Of a stretch of DNA of 9,481 nucleotides, positions 1-6,733 are shown piece after piece (position 1 is the first letter of the stretch; the number at the start of each line of letters is the position of its first letter). The stretch is taken from the NCBI GenBank assembly GCA_014381795.1, contig JACNKY010000323.1, positions 1 through 9,481 on the forward strand. Direction: 5' to 3'. This stretch comes from Pseudomonadota bacterium. GTDB taxonomy: Bacteria; SAR324; NAC60-12. The notes below the pieces were generated by a model. That model saw only the letters and a program-made list of their open reading frames with translations. It was not told the origin of the DNA and did not search any database. A program made the position numbers and the translations under genes.

Positions 1-1
1 A

Positions 2-1837
2 GCCGCTTCACAGGGATATTTTGGCAAGCATGCAGTAGAGCTTAATCTCGAGGAGAGTGCCCTCTTAGTCGGGATTCTTCCTGCACCCTCACGTTACGCT
101 CCTCACGTTAATCCGGAATTCGCCTTGCTACGCAGAAATATTGTTTTAAGACGAATGCGTCAAGAAGGCTTCATCTCGGAGCAAGAATTGCAGAAAGCAA
201 GCGATAAGCCAATCAGCTTAATTCGAGTCCATGATTCAACCACAGAGGCGACCTCATATTATGTCGAACATGTGCGGCGTTACCTGATAAAAAAATATGG
301 TTCTAAAGTTCTCTATCAAGGTGGTCTTAAGGTTTTTTTAGCAATGGATTTGAACTATCAGACATATGCTCATGAGGCTTTACGGAAAGGGATCTTAGAG
401 TTAACGAAAAGACAGGGATTCCGTGGTCTACAAAAGGAGCTAAACTTTGATAATAGCAGTTCTAGAGATAATTCTAGCTTAGACAACACTGTGAAAATTG
501 ATTCATTGTTTCTCGGAAATATCGTAGGTGGAATAGTCAATGAAGTCAGTGAGAAAAAAGTTTCTGTAAAATTAGGTGAATCTTCAGGAACTTTGGAGTG
601 GAACAATATTAAAACTTGGAGAAACGGGAATATTCTGAAAGATGAAAGGCCATCCCGAATTGCAAAACCATCCGAAATATTTTCTACCGGTGATGAAATT
701 CAGGTAAGACTTGCCGATTATGACACTACAAATAATTCCTTCCGTCTGGAGTTATATCAGGAACCGCTAGTCAATGGTGCTTTATTGGCGATGGATCCAA
801 AGAACGGAGAGGTTTTATCAATGTCCGGTGGTTACCGTTATGGAGAGAGTGAATTTAACCGTGCTATACAGGCACTGAGACAGCCTGGATCATCATTCAA
901 GCCTCTTGTATACTCAGCAGCACTTGACGCGGGTTTTACACTCAGCAGCGCGTTGATCGATAGTCCTAGGGCTTATGTCACAGGAGCGGAAACCGCGGGA
1001 GATGCAGAGATATGGACTCCAAAAAATTATGGAGATAAAATAATGGGTAAAGTTTCACTGCGTACTGCTCTGGTTAAAAGTTTAAATTTGCCTACAATAG
1101 GACTTTGTGAAGAATTAAAACCAAAACACATCATCGCCTACAGCCGCCGTTTCGGTATCACTGCAAATATGATGGAAAATTTAACCACATGCCTCGGTTC
1201 ATTATCCACGACCTTACAGGAGATGATAACTGCTTACGGAGTTTTTGCGAATCAAGGACGTCTAGTAAAACCCATCTACATCCTGCGTGTAGAAGATCAG
1301 GCAGGAAATACTCTTGAGTCAAGCCTGCCTGAGTTTAAACAAGTCACCTCAGAAGAAACAGCGTTTCTGCTGAGCAACGTGTTACAGGATGTTGTTCAGA
1401 GCGGAACCGGAAGACGGGCGCGGGCGATTGGACGGCCTTCTGCCGGAAAAACTGGAACCACGAATGATAGCGTTGATGCGTGGTACATTGGTTACATTCC
1501 GCAACTGCTTACCGGTGTTTATGTAGGATTTGACAAACCAAGAAGAATGGGGAGGTCGGAAACAGGAGCTAAGGCAGCAGCACCAATCTGGATCGACTTT
1601 ATGAAAAATGCAGTTGCCAACCTGCCGACAGAACAATTTAAACAACCTCCGGGGATCACTACTGTTAAAATACACAAATCCGGAAGACGTGCAATACCCT
1701 GTGATGATGCTAAAGAAATAAAAGAGGAACACTACAAAACCGGAACAGAACCTGTTTTGGATCTGTCACGTTCCGGAAGGTGCGGACAGACAGTAACTGA
1801 GAAAACAGAAAACAAGGAAATTGAACCTGAGCTGTAG
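2..1837 (+). CDS. mrcA: Class A penicillin-binding protein 1A, C-terminal part (5' end outside window)
   Basis: Bifunctional peptidoglycan synthase anchored in the inner membrane, acting in the periplasm. The reading frame is open from base 2, so the gene is cut by the left edge and 611 residues are visible; an apparent TTG start at 125 is internal. Residues 1 to about 55 are the end of the GT51 glycosyltransferase domain (YFGK, LLVGILPAPSRY, RRNIVLRRM). Residues about 172-253 look like the OB-like insertion typical of PBP1A, preceded by a Ser/Asn-rich stretch. The transpeptidase domain follows with all three active-site motifs: SSFK (catalytic Ser 297, bases 890-901), SLN (360-362, bases 1079-1087) and KTGT (483-486, from base 1448). 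The polar tail carries two cysteines. The PBP1A assignment follows from the OB-like insertion and the RQPGSSFKP context. The catalytic Glu of the glycosyltransferase lies outside the window. Confidence 0.96.
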   Translation, partial: AASQGYFGKHAVELNLEESALLVGILPAPSRYAPHVNPEFALLRRNIVLRRMRQEGFISEQELQKASDKPISLIRVHDSTTEATSYYVEHVRRYLIKKYGSKVLYQGGLKVFLAMDLNYQTYAHEALRKGILELTKRQGFRGLQKELNFDNSSSRDNSSLDNTVKIDSLFLGNIVGGIVNEVSEKKVSVKLGESSGTLEWNNIKTWRNGNILKDERPSRIAKPSEIFSTGDEIQVRLADYDTTNNSFRLELYQEPLVNGALLAMDPKNGEVLSMSGGYRYGESEFNRAIQALRQPGSSFKPLVYSAALDAGFTLSSALIDSPRAYVTGAETAGDAEIWTPKNYGDKIMGKVSLRTALVKSLNLPTIGLCEELKPKHIIAYSRRFGITANMMENLTTCLGSLSTTLQEMITAYGVFANQGRLVKPIYILRVEDQAGNTLESSLPEFKQVTSEETAFLLSNVLQDVVQSGTGRRARAIGRPSAGKTGTTNDSVDAWYIGYIPQLLTGVYVGFDKPRRMGRSETGAKAAAPIWIDFMKNAVANLPTEQFKQPPGITTVKIHKSGRRAIPCDDAKEIKEEHYKTGTEPVLDLSRSGRCGQTVTEKTENKEIEPEL

Positions 1838-1865
1838 TGTAGAAAAATGAGAAGCTGCATCTTAA

Positions 1866-1905
1866 AAGGTTCAGGGCTGAAACAAATGTTAAAACCCTGA
1901 ACCTT
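1866..1905. terminator. Intergenic hairpin between convergent genes, probable terminator
   Basis: Perfect 11-bp inverted repeat, AAGGTTCAGGG at 1866-1876 and its reverse complement at 1895-1905, with an 18-base loop. It lies between the stop of the PBP1A gene (1837) and the stop of the convergent HU gene (1919), so it is placed to end transcription from both sides. Neither side has a strong T tract: leaving the stem on the minus strand the sequence reads TTTAAG, and on the plus strand it is purine-rich. Terminator function is inferred from position and symmetry; the stem itself is seen directly. Confidence 0.55.
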
Positions 1906-1918
1906 GAAGATAGTAGTC

Positions 1919-2194
1919 TTAGTTCAAGGCAGCTTTTAGTTTGCTACCAGCTTTGAATTTTGCACTTTTCGAAGCTTTAATCTGTATTACTTGTGAAGGA
2001 TTTTGAGGGTTTCGTCCGACACGCGCTGCTCGGTTAGACACAGAAAATGTGCCGAAACCAATCAGTGTGAGAGAATCACCACTTTTAAGTGTTTTTTCAA
2101 CGGTGGCAGTGAAAGACTTCAGAAAACGATCTGAGTCTGCTTTTGTAAGTCCTGTGTCTGCTGCAAGAGCATCAATAAGATCAGATTTGGTCAT
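1919..2194 (-). CDS. hup: HU-family DNA-binding protein
   Basis: Nucleoid protein that binds and bends DNA as a dimer; 91 residues, the usual HU length. The start at 2194 (MTKSDLIDALA) matches the family N-terminus. A TTG further upstream at 2221 would add nine residues (MLIFYGIIT) unlike HU and is rejected. The signature GFGTFSVSNRAARVGRNPQN gives the beta-arm with the conserved RxGRNPQ segment, followed by the C-terminal KASKSAKFKAGSKLK region. The lack of IHF-specific features makes HU the better call. It is transcribed divergently from the tolA-like gene and convergently with the PBP1A gene. Upstream on its own strand lies only a weak GGGATAA ribosome-binding candidate. Confidence 0.95.
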   Translation of the reverse strand: MTKSDLIDALAADTGLTKADSDRFLKSFTATVEKTLKSGDSLTLIGFGTFSVSNRAARVGRNPQNPSQVIQIKASKSAKFKAGSKLKAALN

Positions 2195-2387
2195 AGTAAT
2201 TATCCCATAAAAGATTAACAATACGGTTGGGCAGACCAGCTAGTTTTACCCTTATACATTAAATAAGACTGCTAATACGCATCTCAGCGAACAAACAGTT
2301 ATCGATGAAAAAATAATGGTAAACTTTCATCAACGACACCAAAAATATTATTATTTTAAAAATTAGTCAAGGCTTGAAAAGAAATAA
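2195..2387. promoter_or_regulatory. Divergent intergenic region between HU and tolA-like genes
   Basis: This AT-rich 193-base gap must hold the promoters for HU (minus) and the tolA-like gene (plus). Candidate minus 10 boxes are TATAAG on the minus strand (plus-strand bases 2256-2251) and TATTAT on the plus strand (2349-2354), but neither has a convincing minus 35 partner at normal spacing. A 7-bp inverted repeat, GATGAAA at 2304-2310 and TTTCATC at 2325-2331, lies roughly midway and could be an operator or chance. Promoter location is inferred from gene orientation. Confidence 0.35.
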
Positions 2388-3650
2388 ATGGATTTTTTTC
2401 AAAAATTAAACAAAATAGCGGTTTTTCCTCCAGTTTCCTTAGGAATACGTTCTTCAGTCAGGCAACTCAATAGTTTCGAGAAACTGTTTTTTTTTCATGA
2501 TCAAAGTGCGTTTACGCTGCTTTTCATCGCTTCATTATTTCTGCATATATTTCTTGGTTTAACTATCGGAATTATTTCGGATTTATGGGTAGAGGAACCA
2601 CCTCCTATTCGTGCCAGAATTGGTGTAAGTTACGCAAAACTGCCTTCAAAACCGACTCTCAGTAAAAATCTAAAACCAATTATTATGAAACCTGTTTTAC
2701 AGCAACTTGAGACAGGGTTGAAACCAAAACTGGACCAGCTTGTTCCGGGAAAACCTGTAGTGAAGAAACCTGCTCTTGACAATAAACTAAAAAATAATGT
2801 ACCGCCAAAGCCTGCTATAAATGAAACTGAAGTTCCTCGACTTAAAATGTCTCAGCCTCAGATTACGACTAAGGCACCGAGCATTAAGCAGAGTCCCAAA
2901 CTAAGTTCGCAAGCCTTAAAAGAACCCCTCAGACCTTTGCTACTTCAGCCTGACTCTGCTGAAAGGACAGGTGCGATTACTAATTTACCAAATTTGAGCA
3001 AGGAGACTGTTCCTCTTTCTCCTATTAGGTCAAGGAAATCTGTACTAAAGCCAAGCCAGATAGAATTACCAGAATTTTCGCGTGAAGAGATTTCACCACA
3101 AAAATTAAAAACGCCCAGTTTTTCAAAACCTTTAGATCTGCGTCCGCAGAATCTTCCGGAAATATCGCAGCCTACTTTAGATAATATGCCGACAATTTCT
3201 CCGGTCAAACCTGTAGCAGAAGTTGCTAACAAGCCTGAACTCAGACTTGAAGAATTATTCCCTGAAGAAATAAAACTTAAGGAACCTCTACAGGATTTAG
3301 GAATTCAAGAAAAGACACCTCTCAGCAAAACGAAAGGAATCCCTGATACAAACTTCCTGCAGCGTAAAAAGATAACTCAGTTGGCAGGAGAGGAATATAA
3401 TCTGCACATCCGTACTCAGATCATTCCAAAACTTGGGACTTACCCTACGGAGTTGTTCGTACGTATCGAATTAAAAATTATTGCATCAGGTAAAATTATT
3501 GAGTATGAAGTCATTGCAAAAAGTGGATCCCCTTCTTTCGACCAGGCTGCAGAGCTTGCTGTACGCAATGCGGTCCTGGATCCTCTACCCCAAGCTCTGG
3601 CTAAGAATCCTCCCTACATCGTGTTGATTCGGATAGTACCCCAAAATTAA
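2388..3650 (+). CDS. tolA: TolA/TonB-type energy transducer
   Basis: Periplasm-spanning protein expected to link an inner-membrane proton-driven motor (TolQR or ExbBD type) to the outer membrane. It has 420 residues: a cytoplasmic N-terminal segment of about 39 residues, one membrane helix (about 40-65), a long Pro/Lys-rich periplasmic stretch (about 70-330) with recurring KP units, and a C-terminal TonB/TolA-like domain (about 337-420, YNLHIRTQI to the end). Within the helix, S49 and H53 form the SxxxH spacing (SLFLH) that TonB and TolA use to contact the motor. The tolB gene 22 bases downstream argues for TolA; the proline-rich middle, instead of TolA's usual alanine-rich helix, is more TonB-like. 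The ATG at 2388 has only a weak purine-rich leader, but no other early start is available. No tolQ or tolR is adjacent. Confidence 0.84.
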   Translation: MDFFQKLNKIAVFPPVSLGIRSSVRQLNSFEKLFFFHDQSAFTLLFIASLFLHIFLGLTIGIISDLWVEEPPPIRARIGVSYAKLPSKPTLSKNLKPIIMKPVLQQLETGLKPKLDQLVPGKPVVKKPALDNKLKNNVPPKPAINETEVPRLKMSQPQITTKAPSIKQSPKLSSQALKEPLRPLLLQPDSAERTGAITNLPNLSKETVPLSPIRSRKSVLKPSQIELPEFSREEISPQKLKTPSFSKPLDLRPQNLPEISQPTLDNMPTISPVKPVAEVANKPELRLEELFPEEIKLKEPLQDLGIQEKTPLSKTKGIPDTNFLQRKKITQLAGEEYNLHIRTQIIPKLGTYPTELFVRIELKIIASGKIIEYEVIAKSGSPSFDQAAELAVRNAVLDPLPQALAKNPPYIVLIRIVPQN

Positions 3651-3672
3651 TTATTGGATTCCTCCTAAACTT

Positions 3673-5016
3673 ATGCGCTTACACAAAATTTTATTAAGAC
3701 AACTTTCAGTTAGATTCCTCTTCATTATTTTATGCCTTTGTATCACGTCTTCGCTGCAGGCACAGACTTATTCCAACGAGGAGATTGTCATCAGTGGGCT
3801 GGGCTTTGCAAGATTCGGTGTAGCCATGGTTCCAGAAGATAGTTTTTCTGAACATCCTGACGCGCGACGCTGGCTGCGGATTATCGACCGTAACCTCTGC
3901 TGGAGCGGTGTATTCATGGTAACAGACTCTCGCTATAAAACCTGCCGTACAGCAGGTTCTGCTCAGGTCGACATGAAAATTTTGCTCAAACTGGAACGCA
4001 GGTATTCAGAATCCGGTGCTTTAGTCTCAAAACATTTAATGCTTACGGTTGCGGATAATGATGGTGCGGAACTGTTCCCACTTGATTTACCTTTAAGTAA
4101 AAATCGTTTCCAGGAAGAAGATTTGATGGATTTGATTAACAACATGTCAGCCCAGCTCACAGGACTTGAAGGTGTCCTTGGAAGCACAATCGCTTTTACC
4201 CTCAAACAACCGAAACGTCGTAAAATCATTGCCATGATCAATACACACGGGAAAAAATTGGCAGCAGTTTCAAAAAATTCTTCTATCAGTCTACTGCCGA
4301 GTTGGAGTCCACAGGGTGATGCCATTGTTTATACGACTCTAAGCCGCAGCGGAACTGCAATTATTTATAATAATTTTAAAAATCGACCGGTAAAGATACT
4401 GCGCTCCAACACATCAGCTACACGTGCTTCAAAAAATTTTCTGAGTGTAAGCGGAGGCAGTTGGTATTCCGAGGGACGTCAGCTCATTGTGACTTTAAGT
4501 CGTATGGGCAACACAGATTTGTATACCTTTGACAGACAAAAAAGGAAGGAAACACGTTTGACAACTCACCGGGCGATAGACACTGTTCCTGATTTATCTC
4601 CGGATAATAAGCATCTCATATTTGTCTCAGACCGTACAGGTCATGAACAGATCTTTTATCTGCAGCTAGGCACAAAAATCCCATTTCAACTCACTTTTGG
4701 TCGAGGCAGTAGCAGTGACCCCGTCTGGTCTCCGGATGGAACTCTCATCGCTTATTCCAAAATCAGTAATGGACACAGCCAAATCCATTTGATGGATCCG
4801 TTTACCGGTGAAGATCACTCGCTCACAAGGGGACGTTACAATTCTGAACAACCAACCTGGTCACCGGATGGTCGTCAAATCACTTTTGTTTCTTCCTCAA
4901 CCGGCAAGGACAAATTGTATATTATGTTTGTGGACGGAACCGGACGACGGCGTTTGACGCGTACACCCAAAGATTTTGAAGAAGGTTCCCCGACCTGGAC
5001 TGCAAGGAAATTTTAA
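3673..5016 (+). CDS. tolB: Tol-Pal system beta-propeller protein TolB
   Basis: Periplasmic member of the Tol system, which binds TolA and Pal and supports outer-membrane constriction during division. The 447 residues are about the family length. A signal peptide with a hydrophobic core around residues 14-27 ends in a likely cleavage site after SLQA (residue 30). The N-terminal domain covers about 33-165. A beta-propeller follows, with TolB/PD40-type motifs at 209 (PSWSPQGD), about 263 (degenerate SWYSEG), 306 (PDLSPDNK), 350 (PVWSPDG), 394 (PTWSPDG) and a last partial one at 440 (PTWTA). It starts 22 bases after the tolA-like stop, so the two are probably co-transcribed. The leader is pyrimidine-rich (CCTCCT at 3661-3666) and shows no Shine-Dalgarno sequence. 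Its stop codon shares one base with the following nuclease gene. Confidence 0.97.
   Translation: MRLHKILLRQLSVRFLFIILCLCITSSLQAQTYSNEEIVISGLGFARFGVAMVPEDSFSEHPDARRWLRIIDRNLCWSGVFMVTDSRYKTCRTAGSAQVDMKILLKLERRYSESGALVSKHLMLTVADNDGAELFPLDLPLSKNRFQEEDLMDLINNMSAQLTGLEGVLGSTIAFTLKQPKRRKIIAMINTHGKKLAAVSKNSSISLLPSWSPQGDAIVYTTLSRSGTAIIYNNFKNRPVKILRSNTSATRASKNFLSVSGGSWYSEGRQLIVTLSRMGNTDLYTFDRQKRKETRLTTHRAIDTVPDLSPDNKHLIFVSDRTGHEQIFYLQLGTKIPFQLTFGRGSSSDPVWSPDGTLIAYSKISNGHSQIHLMDPFTGEDHSLTRGRYNSEQPTWSPDGRQITFVSSSTGKDKLYIMFVDGTGRRRLTRTPKDFEEGSPTWTARKF
5004..5008 (+). promoter_or_regulatory. Ribosome-binding site for the HNH gene inside the tolB 3' end
   Basis: AAGGA sits seven bases before the ATG at 5016, inside the last codons of tolB. 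It is the best-formed Shine-Dalgarno sequence before any gene start I inspected here. Together with the TAATG overlap it supports both the choice of start and translational coupling to tolB. Confidence 0.6.
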
Positions 5017-5318
5017 TGCAAATAAATGATTGGCAGACTGAACAGGACGCTAAAGTAATCCGGCAGGAAAGACAAAAAGCAAGAGAACTCAGGAAATCGC
5101 AATGGTGGAAAAACAGGAGAGCGGCCAATATTTGCTATTACTGTGAAACACCGACTCCTGCACGTCAATTGACAATGGATCATTTGGTCCCTTTATCACG
5201 CGGAGGCAGGAGCGTGAAATCAAACCTAGTACCTTGCTGTAAATCCTGTAATACACAGAAAAAAAACTTGTTGACCATTGAATGGTCTGAATTTTTGGAA
5301 AATATTAAAATAAAATAA
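5016..5318 (+). CDS. Small HNH endonuclease-like protein
   Basis: A 100-residue protein with a complete zinc-stabilised HNH core, expected to bind and nick or cut nucleic acid with a divalent metal. Visible elements are CYYC (C40, C43), the MDHLVPLSRGG loop with D55 and catalytic H56, N70 in SNLVPCC, and a second cysteine pair C75/C78 followed by N79 (CKSCN). The first 35 residues are a charged, Lys/Arg-rich, probably helical segment. There is no signal peptide, so it should be cytoplasmic. The ATG at 5016 overlaps the tolB TAA by one base and has an AAGGA site upstream. No intron, restriction, toxin or phage gene lies beside it, so it is not obviously part of a homing or restriction system. 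Its substrate and role are unknown. Confidence 0.92.
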   Translation: MQINDWQTEQDAKVIRQERQKARELRKSQWWKNRRAANICYYCETPTPARQLTMDHLVPLSRGGRSVKSNLVPCCKSCNTQKKNLLTIEWSEFLENIKIK

Positions 5319-5420
5319 GTAACGTTTTTTACGCAATATTATATTTGTCGCAAGTTCTGAATTTCCTCCTTTTTGTATTATACCCCCTCATTAATTTTTA
5401 TATTTTTCAGCTTTTAAAGC

Positions 5421-5449
5421 TTTACAAACGTGTTGGTTGATGTTAGCAT
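5421..5449 (+). promoter_or_regulatory. Candidate sigma70-type promoter for the 99-residue protein gene
   Basis: TTTACA (5421-5426, five of six matches to TTGACA) is followed after 17 bases by TAGCAT (5444-5449, four of six matches to TATAAT). It lies about 90 bases before the ATG at 5538, in a 219-base AT-rich gap that otherwise shows only a CCTCCT pyrimidine run (5365-5370). If real, it argues against the GTG start at 5430, which would fall between the two boxes. Confidence 0.27.
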
Positions 5450-5537
5450 CACCGCGACAATATGTATGGTGTTTTTTCAGTTGAATGGCTGGCATAAACT
5501 GCTGTTGATCTCAAACAAAAATTTTCTAAAATTTAAG

Positions 5538-5837
5538 ATGGACAACAAATTTAATCGACAGGGTAAGGGTTTTGGTGGAGGCAGGAAAGCCAACACGAGA
5601 GTTGGTAAAAAGTCAGCGAAAGGCAAACCTTCCAGTGAAGACATTGAACTTGCCACCAAGAATTTTCTCAAAAAAGGAGGTGAAATTGAACGGGTTGTAC
5701 AGAATCCCGCGCTTTCAAAAAATGAAGTCTTTCGAGCAAATCTGGAAGCTGACTCACGACTTGGGATGGGTACTCTGGTGGACGATTCATGGGACTGTTG
5801 GGAAAACAAGGATTATGATACTAACCCAAGCGGATAA
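5538..5837 (+). CDS. Unrecognised small protein with basic, Gly-rich N-terminus and acidic C-terminus
   Basis: I do not recognise this gene. From the ATG at 5538 it encodes 99 residues in three parts. Residues 1-31 are rich in Lys, Arg and Gly (GKGFGGGRK, KKSAKGK) with almost no acidic residues. Residues 34-57 form a probable helix ending in FLKKGGEIERV (43-53). The tail is acidic with two tryptophans (DDSWDCWENKDYD, 82-94). The frame extends up to a GTG at 5430, but those 36 residues look unlike the rest, and a candidate promoter overlaps that start. A motif of the form FLxxGGxIxxV recurs, as I recall, in several small bacterial regulatory or hypothetical proteins; that resemblance is inference. 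The charge split suggests a soluble nucleic-acid- or protein-binding factor. No strong ribosome-binding site is visible. Confidence 0.62.
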   Translation: MDNKFNRQGKGFGGGRKANTRVGKKSAKGKPSSEDIELATKNFLKKGGEIERVVQNPALSKNEVFRANLEADSRLGMGTLVDDSWDCWENKDYDTNPSG

Positions 5838-6130
5838 ACGCTCTAATTCTTTGAAGTCATCCTATAATGCTCTAACAAGCCTCTGCTTGGCGGACGTGTA
5901 CTGCTGATGTCCTGCAGCCCCTGCTGAACGGTGCTGGTAGCTGGATTTTCTGTGAAAGTATTACGTTGAAAAGCTGTTCACCCCCCCTTTTCTTGATTAA
6001 GCTTAATTTTTCTAATAAAAACACCAGAGGACCAAATTCAAGCTGTTTGTGGCGTTTTAAAATTACAGTTGCGACCAAAAACTCTATTTATAGCATTCAT
6101 TTTCTCCTTGTTTTTTCTAACTAAATAACC
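5838..6130. other. Non-coding gap with GC-rich block and palindrome
   Basis: No convincing gene lies here. The gap holds a perfect TATAAT (5863-5868) without a recognisable minus 35 box, a small hairpin CAAGC-CTCT-GCTTG (5876-5889), and a block at 5881-5940 that is about 62 percent G+C by hand count, well above its surroundings. That block contains CTGCTGA twice (5901 and 5921) and CTGCAG. Further on come a run of seven C (5981-5987) and the 12-bp palindrome ATTAAGCTTAAT (5996-6007) followed by T residues. The last part before yhgN is AT-rich. A small RNA or a terminator/promoter pair is possible but unproven. Confidence 0.4.
5996..6007. repeat. 12-bp perfect palindrome upstream of yhgN
   Basis: ATTAAGCTTAAT reads the same on both strands and is followed on the plus strand by TTTT. 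It lies 123 bases before the yhgN start. With no loop it is a poor terminator, so an operator for a dimeric repressor is the likelier role if it has one. AT-rich palindromes of this size can arise by chance. Confidence 0.3.
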
Positions 6131-6733
6131 ATGGATATTTTATCCGCAGGCCTGACTCTGCTGCTGATCATGGATCCTCTGGGAAACATTCCATTGTTCC
6201 TCTCAGTCTTAAAAACTGTCGAAAATGAATCCCGCCGGAGAAAAATATTAATCCGTGAATTATTTTTTGCTTTGCTGGTTTTACTGCTGTTTTTATTTGC
6301 CGGTGAATATCTGCTGCAATGGTTAAATCTGCGGCAGGAAGCGGTGAGGATCGCTGGTGGGATAGTACTTTTTTTGATTTCACTGCGTATGATCTTTCCC
6401 AGCGAAAAGGGAATTATGGGTGAAATGCCAGAAGGTGAGCCATTTTTTGTTCCACTTGCTGTTCCTCTACTCGCAGGACCTTCAACGTTGGCAATGCTGA
6501 TTTTACTCGCCAGGTCTGAACCTGAGCGAATCTTTGAGTGGTTGGCTGCAGTTTTAGGTGCCTGGGTGGTAACCAGCCTGATCATGCTCTCGTCATCAAA
6601 ACTCAGCAGACTATTCGGTAAAAGAGGACTCATTGCCGTAGAACGTCTGATGGGTATGGTTCTGGTGGCAATTTCCGTGCAGATGCTGATGGATGGAATG
6701 TCAACTTACTTGAATATACTGACAATCCGCTGA
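6131..6733 (+). CDS. yhgN: MarC/YhgN-family inner-membrane protein
   Basis: Predicted polytopic inner-membrane protein of 200 residues with about six hydrophobic segments, matching the MarC/UPF0056 family in length. It resembles E. coli YhgN in particular: LLIMDPLGNIPLFLSVLK (11-28), the RELFFALLV to FLFAGE stretch (42-59), VPLAVPLLAGP (107-117), and ERLMGMVLVAISVQMLMDG (171-189). The family is sometimes described as antibiotic-resistance or transporter-like, but its substrate is not established. The ATG at 6131 gives the expected N-terminus. No Shine-Dalgarno sequence precedes it; the leader contains CTCCTT and AT-rich sequence. The next gene starts 239 bases downstream, with a stop-free frame spanning the gap. 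Confidence 0.95.
   Translation: MDILSAGLTLLLIMDPLGNIPLFLSVLKTVENESRRRKILIRELFFALLVLLLFLFAGEYLLQWLNLRQEAVRIAGGIVLFLISLRMIFPSEKGIMGEMPEGEPFFVPLAVPLLAGPSTLAMLILLARSEPERIFEWLAAVLGAWVVTSLIMLSSSKLSRLFGKRGLIAVERLMGMVLVAISVQMLMDGMSTYLNILTIR

Noticed and set aside
125..1837. Independent start of the PBP gene at the TTG at 125
   Set aside because: The same frame is open to base 2 and encodes the conserved end of the GT51 domain (YFGK, LLVGILPAPSRY), so the gene is simply cut by the window edge.
2195..2221. Nine-residue N-terminal extension of HU from a TTG
   Set aside because: MTKSDLIDAL is the typical HU start; the extension is unlike the family and falls in the likely leader.
5016..5318. HNH gene as a homing endonuclease, restriction enzyme or phage gene
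   Set aside because: No intron, intein, methyltransferase or phage gene is next to it, and it is precisely joined to tolB without repeat boundaries.
5430..5537. 36-residue N-terminal extension of the 99-residue protein from GTG 5430
   Set aside because: Its composition differs from the rest of the protein, a candidate promoter overlaps it, and the ATG at 5538 opens directly into the basic domain.
5572..5907. 111-codon plus-strand frame overlapping the 99-residue gene
   Set aside because: It is a shifted frame of that gene that runs into non-coding sequence; its product shows no domain logic.
5881..5945. 4.5S (SRP) or 6S RNA gene in the GC-rich block
   Set aside because: The SRP apical signature GGAAGGAAGCA is absent and no long 6S-like hairpin is apparent.
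6040..6110. Minus-strand 20-codon frame (MNAINRVFG...) preceded by AAGGAG
   Set aside because: The spacing from AAGGAG to ATG is only three bases, the peptide is very short and nothing supports it; it is noted only because the purine box is strong on that strand.
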